Source of the DNA: Ehretia macrophylla
Lineage: Eukaryota; Streptophyta; Magnoliopsida; Boraginales; Ehretiaceae
Length of the DNA stretch: 64,000 nucleotides
Assembly (NCBI GenBank): GCA_037974665.1
Contig: CM075768.1
Span: 14,499,001-14,563,000, forward strand
Direction: 5' to 3'
The notes beneath the pieces are model-generated. The model saw only the letters and a list, made by a program, of their open reading frames with translations. It did not search any database and was not told the origin of the DNA. Of the stretch, positions 37,981 to 47,985 are shown piece after piece (within the stretch, counting starts at the first letter, position 1; every line of letters starts with the position of its first letter). The position numbers and the translations under genes are program-made.

Positions 37981-37994
37981 TGCAAGTGGGAGTC
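37981..37994 (+). other. Polypurine tract of the copia element
   Basis: TGCAAGTGGGAGTC directly precedes the right LTR, matching the common plant copia plus-strand primer GTGCAAGTGGGAG. Confidence 0.8.
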
Positions 37995-39831
37995 TTTTGG
38001 GAATTGTATGCCTAAAAGATCATTACCACGCGACATTTCAGTAAATAAATACATGTTATGATTGTTTATGATTAATGGTTACATTCATATATACTCTCTC
38101 TATCTTATTTACATGTAATTGGGTTGTATAGAGGTCCTTGATCTATAGTGAATGACTTGGGTGCACTGTGTCCAAGCACAAAATTTCTAAGTCATAGACA
38201 CTTGGTTCTAGAATTAGTTTATAACCGATTGATGAAGTTGGGCGCTTCATCAAGGTCTAAGTTATAGTGAGTTAGTCTCCTGTGAAGGGTGACCTGCCTT
38301 GGTCGTTGGTAGGTTTCTGGACTAAGTCTCACTAGTGTATGCGTCACACATTGAATGAACCACTTAGGTATGATCTCTCCAAGAGGTACTATCAAAGATA
38401 GAGATCAATACATACTTTATGCTACTAAGTGATCAATACTCTTAATATTGAGCATATGTGGATGAACTGACGAAATCAAGTTAATGTGTTTTGATGCACT
38501 ATGGGTGAGACCTCAGCTGTGGGTCAATAGCTCTATGTGTTGGGCATATGGGTTTGACTAGTTGGGACGTATGTATGCAATAGAGAATCTATGTCATCAT
38601 GTGACGGAATAATCGCTCCTTTGTGATTATCCAATAGATTGTCCTAATCTGAGCTCAGTGATGTACTCTAGAAGTATGTTGGATATTTGGCTTGTGGGTC
38701 GCTCCCTAGATCAAGTGTTACTTATCCAGTGAATGGTTACTTAAAGGGTTTAGATGTCTCAAGGAGAAAATGTATTCAAGAAAGAGATAGCACTTGGAAA
38801 GTCTTTCTTGATTGTGAATATTACATGGAGGGGTATTTTGGTCATTTAACTTAGTCGGTCGTAGACAAAGGCCATACTTAGTACGACAAGCTTCTGCATT
38901 TAGCAGTAAACATCTTGGGGTGCAGCCGTGACTTTTTAGTGGAATAAGTTAGGTTAAAAAGCCTAAATGTACTATGGGGTTAATAGGGGCATTTTGGTTT
39001 TTTTAGTTGTCAAGTTGTTTATATCTTTTGGTCCCTTTTCTAGCCTATTTCCTTTTGGATATATGTTAAAGTTTCCTATATACTTATTGTATTTAGAGTT
39101 GCTAAATTAAAGTATCCAATTACAACTTAGTATCCTATTTTGGAGAATTTCCTATTTTGGATTAGTTATGGATAATGTGAAAACTAGAATTTAATTAATT
39201 AGCAAAATAATACATGGATTAAGTCACTAGATAGAAAAGTTAGTAGTTTTATTTATTATGCTATTGGGCTAGCTAAGTCCAAAGATGCATAGGATTGGCT
39301 TATGAGCTAAGAATCCAAACCCTAGTTTAGCTTAGATTAACTACTAAGACTATTGCATATCTATAAATAGAACTCTTCTTTCACCTCCATAATTCGCACC
39401 TTTCTCACACGAGTAAAAGGAAAATAGAAAAGCTCTCTCTTTCTCTAGCTCACATGTGTAGTTCAAGGAAAAATAACAAGGGAAGAATTTCACCATTCTT
39501 CATCATCCAAGAGAAGGAAGAAGGTCATAAAGGAGAAGATCAAGAGTTTTCCAAAGCTTGCAGGCGTGTAGATCTTCAAAGCAGTAAGAAGGTGATCAAG
39601 TTTTGTGTTTTTCGTTAAAATTCTTAAGCTAACAAGTCAAGGTAACAAAACTATCTCTTGCTATAATTTATTCTTTATAAATTGTTTATACACATGTTTT
39701 TAGTGTTCTTGCAATATTTCATCTTAGAACTTGTGGTTGATCCTAGATTAGCATGCTATCAAGTTTCCGCTGCGTTTATATGCTTTAAAATTTTTAAACA
39801 TCATAGTATATCTAGGTAGCATGCACCTTCA
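37995..39831 (+). repeat. Right LTR of the copia element (fuller copy)
   Basis: This 1837-bp LTR starts TTTTGGGAAT (the left LTR starts TGTTGGGAAT, so one base of the TG end is changed) and ends ATGCACCTTCA. It carries the 453-bp segment missing from the left LTR. The many substitutions and several indels between the two LTRs indicate an old insertion. Confidence 0.88.
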
Positions 39832-39885
39832 CATACACCCCATGGTTTGCGACCATAGTATGTGCTCTACATCATCTGCAGTAAT
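39832..39885 (-). pseudogene. Ulp1 copy 2, 54-bp piece between the copia element and solo LTR E
   Basis: On the minus strand this piece reads ITADDVEHILWSQTMGCM in the frame entered from 43232. It begins with the target duplication of solo LTR E (GTAAT on the plus strand) and ends with that of the copia element (CATAC). It is too short to recognise alone; the reading rests on the flanking pieces. Confidence 0.65.
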
Positions 39886-42800
39886 TGTAACACCCCAATC
39901 CCTCACGAGACCAGAGCCCCGATCCAATACCCGAGGTCACGAAAAATAGGGGAAGACGGACGGAGTTTTCCCTGTTTATAAGACAATCTAAAACTTGTAC
40001 ATGCAGTTATAACCTCAAAACCGAAGTCCAACCTTCTCTGTAAACCCCAACAATCATTAACATCACATACAATCAACTCCTCAAGGCCAGAACCCAACAT
40101 TGAAGACATACAAGCATACAAGGTCAAACCAACTGAATTTCTGTGTTTTAGAACCACTTATCATATCACTCTAATATTATCAATTTACCTTACTTATGAT
40201 TTAAGTCCAACCAGTCAACTAACCTTCATTGATCCCACAAGCATGCAACATTGACAATAAAGCAAAGTTAAAGTTATTACATGCCGCTACAACCCAAACT
40301 ATGCATCAACACATTAACTATTACAATCTTCCAAGATAGTAAATAAATACATACAAGATCAAAACGTCTCAAAATTGAACATATACATGACAACATCGCA
40401 TTCTTCACACAAACCATTCAATCTCTGTAAGCAACAAATCAAAGCATTTGACCAAATTGAACCTCTTTTTCTTAATCTCTGAAGGGCCTGAACCTGAGAT
40501 GATTAGAAAGAGGGGTGAGCATACAACACATGTATACTCAATGAGGGAGGGAAACAATTAACCAGGGAGGTTTTCAAAAGTATTTTCGTGCAATGCAAAA
40601 AAGATAATCATACAAGTAATACAATATAACAAGTCAAACGATTAAACATTTAACACATATTTAAAAGATACGGTTCATCTTTTTTATCTTCAATCTTGAA
40701 CCACGAATCTCGATCCTTGATAACAAGTGCCGGCAAATCCCCTTATTCCTCCAATGGGTTACTCCAGATGTACCCCAATCCTACAACCCATTCTCCTGAG
40801 GTAGGTCCATATGCCCTAATGAGGTGAACCACACCTTTAGGGTAGTGGAGTATACTCAATGAGAAATGGAATAGGTACCATGGTAGTCGAGCTAGACCGA
40901 CGGCCCTATGCTGCCTGGAGTTTCTCGATACTACCATGTCCGAATAGGTTGTGCAACCCAGAACAACGAATCACGAATCATGAGATACTAAATCCGAATC
41001 AAGTAGGGAGGCAGCAAAGTAGGCTAGCCTCACCCCATATATAACATATGACATATTTGATAATCAAATAGAGCAATTATAGCAATATAAACAATTACTC
41101 CTTCAACTAATTCAAGTAATTCCCAAGAAAAGCATCAAAATACTATTCCAATGCTTACTAACTAGATCATATTCTTCACATAAGACAAAGGGTTCCAAAT
41201 CTACTTTACTAAATGATCAAGTAAATACACGACTCAAGTAACTTTGTTAAATCATGAAATCTTTTAACAAGTAAATAAACTAAATGCACAACATGATAAA
41301 GTCCCTCACCCACGATGCAAAAATGGCTTCAATCCTCTCTTACACCTTGGACAATCAACCAAAATATTCTTGTGGCTATGATTATCCCATAACTTCCTAG
41401 ATGACATTAATTATATTAATATCTAGCAATGTGGCCTTCATAACAAGCTCAAACAACTACCCCTTTATAAAAACCATTTTAAGTTAACCACTTAAAGATA
41501 AGAACATCACTTAAAGAAATCAAACTAAAACACTTGACTATAACTAGAAGTACAAGCTACTTTAAACCATTTCCATAATCTTGCAAATGACACTAACTAC
41601 ACTCACATTTAACTAGTTAAACTTCATAACTAATTCAACTTTATTTATATCACAAAAGAATATCAAATTAGGTATTCAATCAAGACGACTATACTTAATA
41701 CTTAAACATAATTCAACTATAAACATGACCTAAGAATCATTATCATGCTTATTCACCCAATTTACCATTTATAACTCAATCAATAGACAAATATAGCAAT
41801 TATAATAACTCAAATAGCTAATCATGCAATAAGCTCAACTAATTTACATAAATTCCAACAAAACTCTTTTCAAATGCTTACAATTTAGGTTCTAAACTTC
41901 ACAAAAGATAACAAACTTCAAATCTAACTTCACTAATCTCATATAGCCACTTTAGTTCTCAATACACGCACACGCCACGTCCACCTTATTTTAGCCATCT
42001 AACATATATTTCTAATCTCTACAACAAGTATAGCATAACAAGCAAGCTAAAACTAAGAACAAAGGCTATAACTCTATTTTTCCCCTTTAAGCTCAATAAG
42101 CCAAAACTAGTTTTCATTAAGGCTTAGTTAATCAAAGCATCTAACTATTCTCTACTACATTTATGGCACCTAAACTAAGCATTAAACTAGTTATTAAGGC
42201 TCTATTGGCATCAATTCTAACGTATGCATACAAAGGGGCATAAAAATCAACGTTACCGGAATTCGATAAATTTTAATGTGGGGTCGTTTTAGCAATCCAA
42301 CATCATATATCTAACATTAGATTAAGGTTTGGAGCAAGATTTAATGGGTCTGCGTGAATAGTACCATGTACAAACTTTGTTAAAATCATTTCATACATAA
42401 GCTATATAAACACATATAACAACTTTAAAAGTGAGTTCTCCTAGTCCTAATGATACGATATAAAGCTTCGAAACGATTAATAACAAGTATATATAGCATA
42501 TTCAATTTTTGACATAAACTAAATAAACACTTAAAATGCAATTTTTTGTAAAAACCCTCACCAAAACAACTTAGAAATGCTAGGTAGAAGGCTTGGAAGG
42601 CTAAAAATCATCTTGGAATGGCTTGGAATGAATCAAGAATGGAAACCTTTGGTTGAAAGCTCAATCCCGTTTTTTTCCTTTGCTTGGCCAAAAATGACTT
42701 TTTTTTTCTTCTTTTGTTTGTTTTGTATTATAAATTAGGTGTTTATGTATATGTATATAGGTATATAAGGTAGATAATGTAAATGAATATTGGATTGGGC

Positions 42801-43231
42801 TTGGAAAATGGGTTTTGGCTTTGTTAGTTTAAGGAAAATGCAAGAAATGCTACTTTAAGCCCAAAAATGTTATATAGATTTTACTATTCATATAATACTA
42901 AAACATTTTTGTAACTCACGCACCCGAAAAGTTATGTTCAATATTTTTGTGAACGTATACTAAATATAAGTCAAGTAATAATGGAAAAATGTGAAATCCG
43001 GAAAATAAAATAATAAAAATTTTGGTTCAGGCTCAATTTAATTTAAAAACACTTTAAAAGAAATTTTCTCTAAAAAGTCTTTATGAAAATAGTTTGAATG
43101 CACATTTATCATTTTTTTAAAATAAATAAATATATGATTTCACATATAAAAGTTAATTAAACACATAGTTTGTACGAGAAAAATCACATAAACACATAAT
43201 TACACATATGAGTCATTTTCGGGACTCCACA
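39886..43231 (-). mobile_element. Solo LTR E
   Basis: The 3346-bp element runs from TGTAACACCCCAATCC (39886) to GGGACTCCACA (43231). On the minus strand it starts TGTGGAGTCCCG and ends GGGGTGTTACA. The 5-bp duplication GTAAT is perfect (39881-39885 and 43232-43236). It has one set of the LTR modules, including the CATGGTAG/CTACCATG inverted repeat at 40879-40938, and no pol coding. It sits in Ulp1 copy 2. Confidence 0.85.
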
Positions 43232-43839
43232 GTAATCTTCATGGTTTCCCATGAATATGTAATGTCGTGGACACATGATCAAAATTATCGATGCACCAAT
43301 GACATAACCGACGCTTTAGTGTGGTGTATTTCAACTGAATTAGCCCTCCAAGTCCAATGCAGTTCATTACTTCCTTTTGTTCTGCCGTCCGACTCTCATT
43401 CAACTCAACAATCTTGTCTAAAGACAATTGTGTCTCTAAGCCCTTAAGCACATACAAGATTTCAAATTTAGAAGCTCATAATAAGACGTAAGGTCCAATA
43501 AAATACAACATTATCGTCTATATTGTTACTTTCTCACCGTCGATGCTTTCGAGCTGTTTTTTTATTTTTTTGTAACATTTAGAACTTTGTTTCTTCCTCT
43601 TCTCAAACACTACCTTTTTATTTTGAGGGAAAGCCTCCCATTCTCGATGAAACCACAATTGTACTTCATCAATCACTTTCACCTTTGGATTTTTTATTCT
43701 AAATTCATTTAATTTCAACTTCCTACAATTTCAAAATATACGTAAATGGAACAAACCAAATCATAAAATAAAAACTGTCAATAATTTCAAAAATAACAGG
43801 CCAAACTTACAAGAAAAAAAAATAGGGAGAGGTAGGCAT
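43232..43839 (-). pseudogene. Ulp1 copy 2, N-terminal exons
   Basis: A short exon end (43839-43811, donor GTAAG) is followed by an exon starting near 43722 (acceptor TTGTAG) that encodes LNEFRIKNPKVKVIDEVQLW and a Lys-rich stretch. A likely intron runs from the GTGAGA donor near 43538 to about 43446. The next exon has LETQLSLDKIVELNESRTAEQ, IGLGGLIQLKYTTLKRRLC and a WCIDNFD end. This type of segment (G-F/L-G-G-L-L then W-x-V/I-D-x-F-D) sits upstream of the Ulp1 domain in transposon-associated plant proteins. Exon borders are by eye. Confidence 0.6.
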
Positions 43840-46542
43840 TGTGACGCCCGAGACCACTACCGTACTTTCTATTAATGGTTGCATTCATTATTTGTGCATT
43901 TTAACTGTGTAATTACTTGTTACCTTCTTAGTTACTATTCATCACATTTTTCAACTGCTTAATATCTTTGAATTAATATTTTTCCTAAACTATATTGATT
44001 ATTTTAGGAATGAGAAAAATCTGCGTTTGAGCAACTAGTGTTAGGAGGGCTCGTTTAGAAAATGTTTTAGCGGTTCGAGTGAATAGTGAATTAGTAAAGT
44101 TGTTACATGAATTAATTGGCTAGACTTTTAATTGCATTTCTTAGTAAATTGACTTAGTTGAGCAAGTGCCAAAGGACCAAATCAGCCCCCAACCAATTAA
44201 ATAACACTTATACACTACACAACACACAACACTTAGAAAAAACAAATTGCACAAAAAGCCCTCCAAGGAGCAGCCATACTCGACGGCCTGCTACAGTGCC
44301 AAGGCAGAAAAATTTCACTTCATTCTCCATTTTTGAGCTCATCTAGACTTTATGCAAGTTGATTCCAAGCCCTCCAAGCCTTGTCCTAGCTTCCTACACT
44401 CATTGGTGAGGGATTTAAGCACTTATTTGCCTTATTTAAATGTTGCAACTTTCTTGAATTTTTAGATTTACTATCAAATGGTTATTGAATGCTTAAAGAT
44501 GATGATATATGTTGTATATGTGTGCTAAAGACCTAGTTTGTGTAGTTTGTAGGCTTGGTTTTGGAAATGTTTGAATATGCCAACGAAGAAGACAATGAAT
44601 AGTTACATTTTTAGGGTTTTGTGAAATTGTACTTTATAACTCGATTCCTTGCTTCTAATAGGTGCCTTAGATGTTAATAAAGATAGATTAATAGCCCTGT
44701 GAGGTTGAATTGCTCGAAACTTGGCTTGAACGCGAAATTGGTGACTTTTAAAAAGGGGTTTCAGGGTTAATGCAATTTCAGGTTAATTTAGCCTTCACAT
44801 TTGGTATACTTAGACTATATAGGTGCTAGATATGCTTGGTGCAACCTCGCTTGAGTCCCGGATAGGGTACTTGTAGTACAAACTCACAAGGAAAAAATTG
44901 GGGCATCTGTGCTAAACGCGGGTAATTGGGTAACTTCGAGGGTCCTAAGGGTGACTTATGGATTAATTAGAAGTATGGAATAGCTTGCTCGCTTAATTAG
45001 AACATTAACTTGTGTTTGGAAGAAAAATGACTTATGTTACAAAGGGAAAAAAAATGGAAATTTGGTTGTTTTGTATATCAATGGTCTTGAAAATGCTTAT
45101 TATGTGTTTAAATATATTTCTAAGTGAATTGTGAGCTTTTAATAAAGTTTCGTGAGAAATATGTAATTTACCCATTTGTGCACATATGGTTATTTTCATA
45201 TATAATGCTTATATCTTGTTCTAATAGTTATATTACTTGTATATTGTGTTGAATGGGTGGAGTTATACTTAAGACTTGTAACTGGGCTGCTAGAATGATT
45301 ACTTGGATGGTATGTTTAGCTAGAGTATATAAAGGTGGCTTCTGCTAAAGATAGAATTCTAATAGATATTGTATGCTAAATAAGTGAAGTTATAAGTTAG
45401 CTAACCTAGCTGAATAATTAATGAATGTTGTAGTTAAAGAGTAATTAAAGTAATGCTTGCTCATAGGTTCAAGGTGACTAGAAATGTTGTGATTCAAACT
45501 TACATCTTGGAACTCGGTAAAGGTGAAGGAGTCTTTAACCCTTTTGTGCATCTTAGTTTATTTCATTGTTTTTAGATTATATGATTTAGCTAATTGATAA
45601 AGTTACATGTACCATTTATTTGTTATCTCGTGGTTACTCGTGTTTGTTTGATATTATCTCGTGAATTCTTGAATTCGTATCGGGTTGCGCAACCTTTTCG
45701 GACATGATAGCGTCGAGAAACACGGGCGGCGTTGGGCTTGTCATGCTCCCTCGAATACCATGGTCCCTATTCCCTTTCTCGCTGAGTATACTCCATTACC
45801 CCAGAGGCGTGGTTCACCTGCTAGGCATATGGACCTGCCTCAGGAGAAAGGGTCGTAAGATCGGGGTACATCCGGAGTACCCCAATTTGGAGGAGTAAGG
45901 GTTTGTCGGCACTTGCGTGAAGTTCATGGTTTGTGGTATGAGATTGAAGACTTGAAGTGGAACCGTATCATTTTAATATGTGGTTAATTACCTGTTTACT
46001 TGGTTGTGTTATTTGGTGTTAGAAATGCTATTATTTTGTTGCATATCATGTTGCACGCCCAGGTTTGCTACGTCACTTCCCTCACTGGGTAACTTTGGTT
46101 ACTCATTCCTCATTTTAATATATTTCAAAAAAAGTTGTGGTGGGATGCTATGTACTGGTCTATGTGCAGGAAATGCGAGTTGATGGTTGTATGTGCTTTG
46201 TTTTGAGATTACGAAACTCTGTGTATGTTTCTATTATCTAAACAGTTGTAATATAAAGTAAAACTTGTATTCTTGTATAAGTTAATAACGGTAGATGGGC
46301 TATAATAACTTCAATGATTTACTTGATTGCTTGGATAGTTTGCATGCTTGTGCGAATGGGATTGTACCTTGGAGTTGGATTGTGATTTTTTTATGGATAA
46401 GTTACTACTTGCAGGTGAACAGATTATTCTATAAACAGGGGAGACTCTGTCCGTTTCTCTTTGTTTTCCGTGGGTTTGGATATGGGTTGAGATTGGTTTG
46501 ATAAATAACAGTCCCGGTCTCGTGAGGGATCGGAGCGTTACA
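43840..46542 (+). mobile_element. Solo LTR D
   Basis: The 2703-bp element runs from TGTGACGCCCGAGACC to GGATCGGAGCGTTACA, with a perfect 5-bp duplication GGCAT (43835-43839 and 46543-46547). Its start is identical over 16 bases to solo LTR A. The family modules lie in order: TTGGTGAGGGA at 44403, AAAGGTGAAGG at 45519, GGTTGCGCAACC at 45683, GTACATCCGGAGTACCCC at about 45868, and CCCTCACTGGG at about 46079. It interrupts the first exon of Ulp1 copy 2. Confidence 0.87.
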
Positions 46543-46657
46543 GGCATCGTCAATTTAATTGATTCTACTATATTTCTCTTGCGACTGGTGTTTGATCTTC
46601 TACTACTTTCAGCTACCTCCTTGCCTTTCATTGTGTTGGTTGTCGTGCTTACTAATA

Positions 46658-47764
46658 ATGGCAACAGTTTGGTTAACCGCGATTTTTGGCAAAATCGAAA
46701 CCGAAACTGTTTATCAAACCGAAAACCGATGGGTTTAAAAATCATTATCCAAAATCGAAACTGACAGATTTAAAAAAATCACAAATAACCGAAACCGAAA
46801 CCGATAACTTAAAAAAAATTAATTTAAATAGAAAAAGAGTCTAAAAATATGATAAATTTTTTAATTTAAATATAAAAAATCAAAAATATATGCCAAAAAA
46901 TTAGTTTAATAGAAAAATTATTCCAAAATATGTTAAAATAATTAAATGTTAAAAAAGCATGAAAACAAAATAAATTAATATTTGTACACAAAACAGTAAA
47001 ATTAAAATTCTATTTAAGGCAAAAAAAATCAATTAATTGGAGAAAATCTTCAATCTATAAAATCTCTATTTCCTCTCAAGTATTGCAGCAGCAGCAGCAG
47101 CATCAAAACCAAAAACAAGAACAACAACAACAACAACACATATAGAAACGTGAGGAAGGCAATATAAAAAATTGAGGCTCAGATTTATGTTATTACTAAG
47201 TTGAGCCTCTAATCAAAACCAAAAACAAGAACAACCCAACAAAGGGCTTTAGTGTCTGTAACCCAAACATAAATATAGAAAGTTGAAGCTCAGATATATG
47301 TTAAGAGTCAATGAACTGCCATGACTACAAATATAAAACTGCAAAAGTTACAAATCTAGTATAATAATAGAACTATATGTATGTATACATGATGAAAGTG
47401 ATAAAATCAAAAGAATAATTTAGAAAAAATATTCTTTTAATTATATATAATAGAGACATGTATGTATAGATGAGAGAGAGGAGAAAGGAGAAAGATCAAG
47501 AAAGAAAGTGAAAGTGAGAGAGGAAAGAAAAAAGTGGGTAAAAGAGTTGGGTTGAATTTCTTTTTTTTTTGGAGTTGGGATGAATTCGATGGGGGAAAAT
47601 AAGAGAGAGAAGAAGAATGAGAAAAAGGAAGAGAGAGATTTGACTAAATTAAAAGGAGTAGGAGAGAGAAGTGAAAGAAAGGAAATCTCAAGTAAAAATA
47701 TGTTATATTATCTATTATATATATGAATCTATCTATCTATATATATATATATATATATATATTT

Positions 47765-47795
<31 letters not shown>

Positions 47796-47979
47796 TTAAT
47801 TTATAATCGGGTTTCAGGTTTCATTTTTTTAATGTTAAAAATCCAAAACTATCAGTTTATTCGTCGGTTATCACTTATAAAATCCAAAACCTTAAGGATT
47901 CTCCATCGGTTTTTGTTATCGGTTTTTTATCAAGTGGATACCTGTCAGTTTCGGGTAAAATGGTTACCCATTGCCATCT
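46658..47979. mobile_element. hAT-like non-autonomous element rich in ACCGAAACCG words
   Basis: The ends ATGGCAAC and TTGCCAT are inverted. CTAATA flanks both sides (46652-46657 and 47980-47985); extended to 8 bases the flanks match at 6. Repeated CCGAAACCG words lie inside the left end, with matching ATCGGTTTT and TTTCGGGT words at the right. The middle holds CAG, CAA, AG, TA and ATTT simple repeats (47080-47130, 47470-47690, 47730-47800). No transposase is seen. It lies about 20 bases upstream of the Ulp1 copy 2 start. A relative is at 55764-56402. Confidence 0.6.
47730..47800. repeat. TA and ATTT microsatellite
   Basis: ATCTATCTATC leads into a TA run of about 20 bases or more, then eight or so TTTA tetranucleotides, all inside the hAT-like element. 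Confidence 0.9.
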
Positions 47980-47985
47980 CTAATA

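Larger units (their letters stand above)
31182..39831 (+). mobile_element. Ty1/copia LTR retrotransposon, degenerate, with 5-bp TSD
   Basis: The 8.65-kb element is flanked by a perfect duplication CATAC (31177-31181 and 39832-39836). It has long LTRs (31182-32621 and 37995-39831) and a weak tRNA-Met primer site after the left LTR. The coding order is gag, protease, integrase, reverse transcriptase, RNase H. Integrase before reverse transcriptase defines copia (Pseudoviridae-type) elements. Several frameshifts and stops interrupt the polyprotein, so it cannot move on its own. It inserted into Ulp1 copy 2, now 22 bp from the end of the LARD-like element. Confidence 0.93.
19396..46631 (-). pseudogene. 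Ulp1/SENP-type (C48) protease-domain gene, copy 2, split by four retroelements
   Basis: Read on the minus strand, the gene starts at ATG 46631 with a basic, Ser-rich N-terminus (MKGKEVAESSRRSNTSRKR). It continues in five pieces: 46631-46543, 43839-43232, 39885-39832, 31181-31160 and 21859-19396. The gaps are exactly solo LTR D, solo LTR E, the copia element and the LARD-like element. Across the middle joins the frame gives ITADDVEHILWSQTM, then MYSRTV, then DDEITKIEMLLG, the order expected for the conserved region ahead of the protease in plant Ulp1-like transposon proteins. The C-terminal piece keeps the catalytic motif TQYNGTDCGLYM (Cys codon 19618-19620). Stops and frameshifts occur in the C-terminal part and the gene is cut four times, so it is a pseudogene. 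Whether it arrived on a DNA transposon is unproven, since no terminal repeats were found. Confidence 0.8.

Noticed and set aside
2900-46700. The two opposing Ulp1 copies as arms of one giant transposon
   Set aside because: Their sequences are diverged, both contain independent insertions, and no shared terminal inverted repeats were seen.
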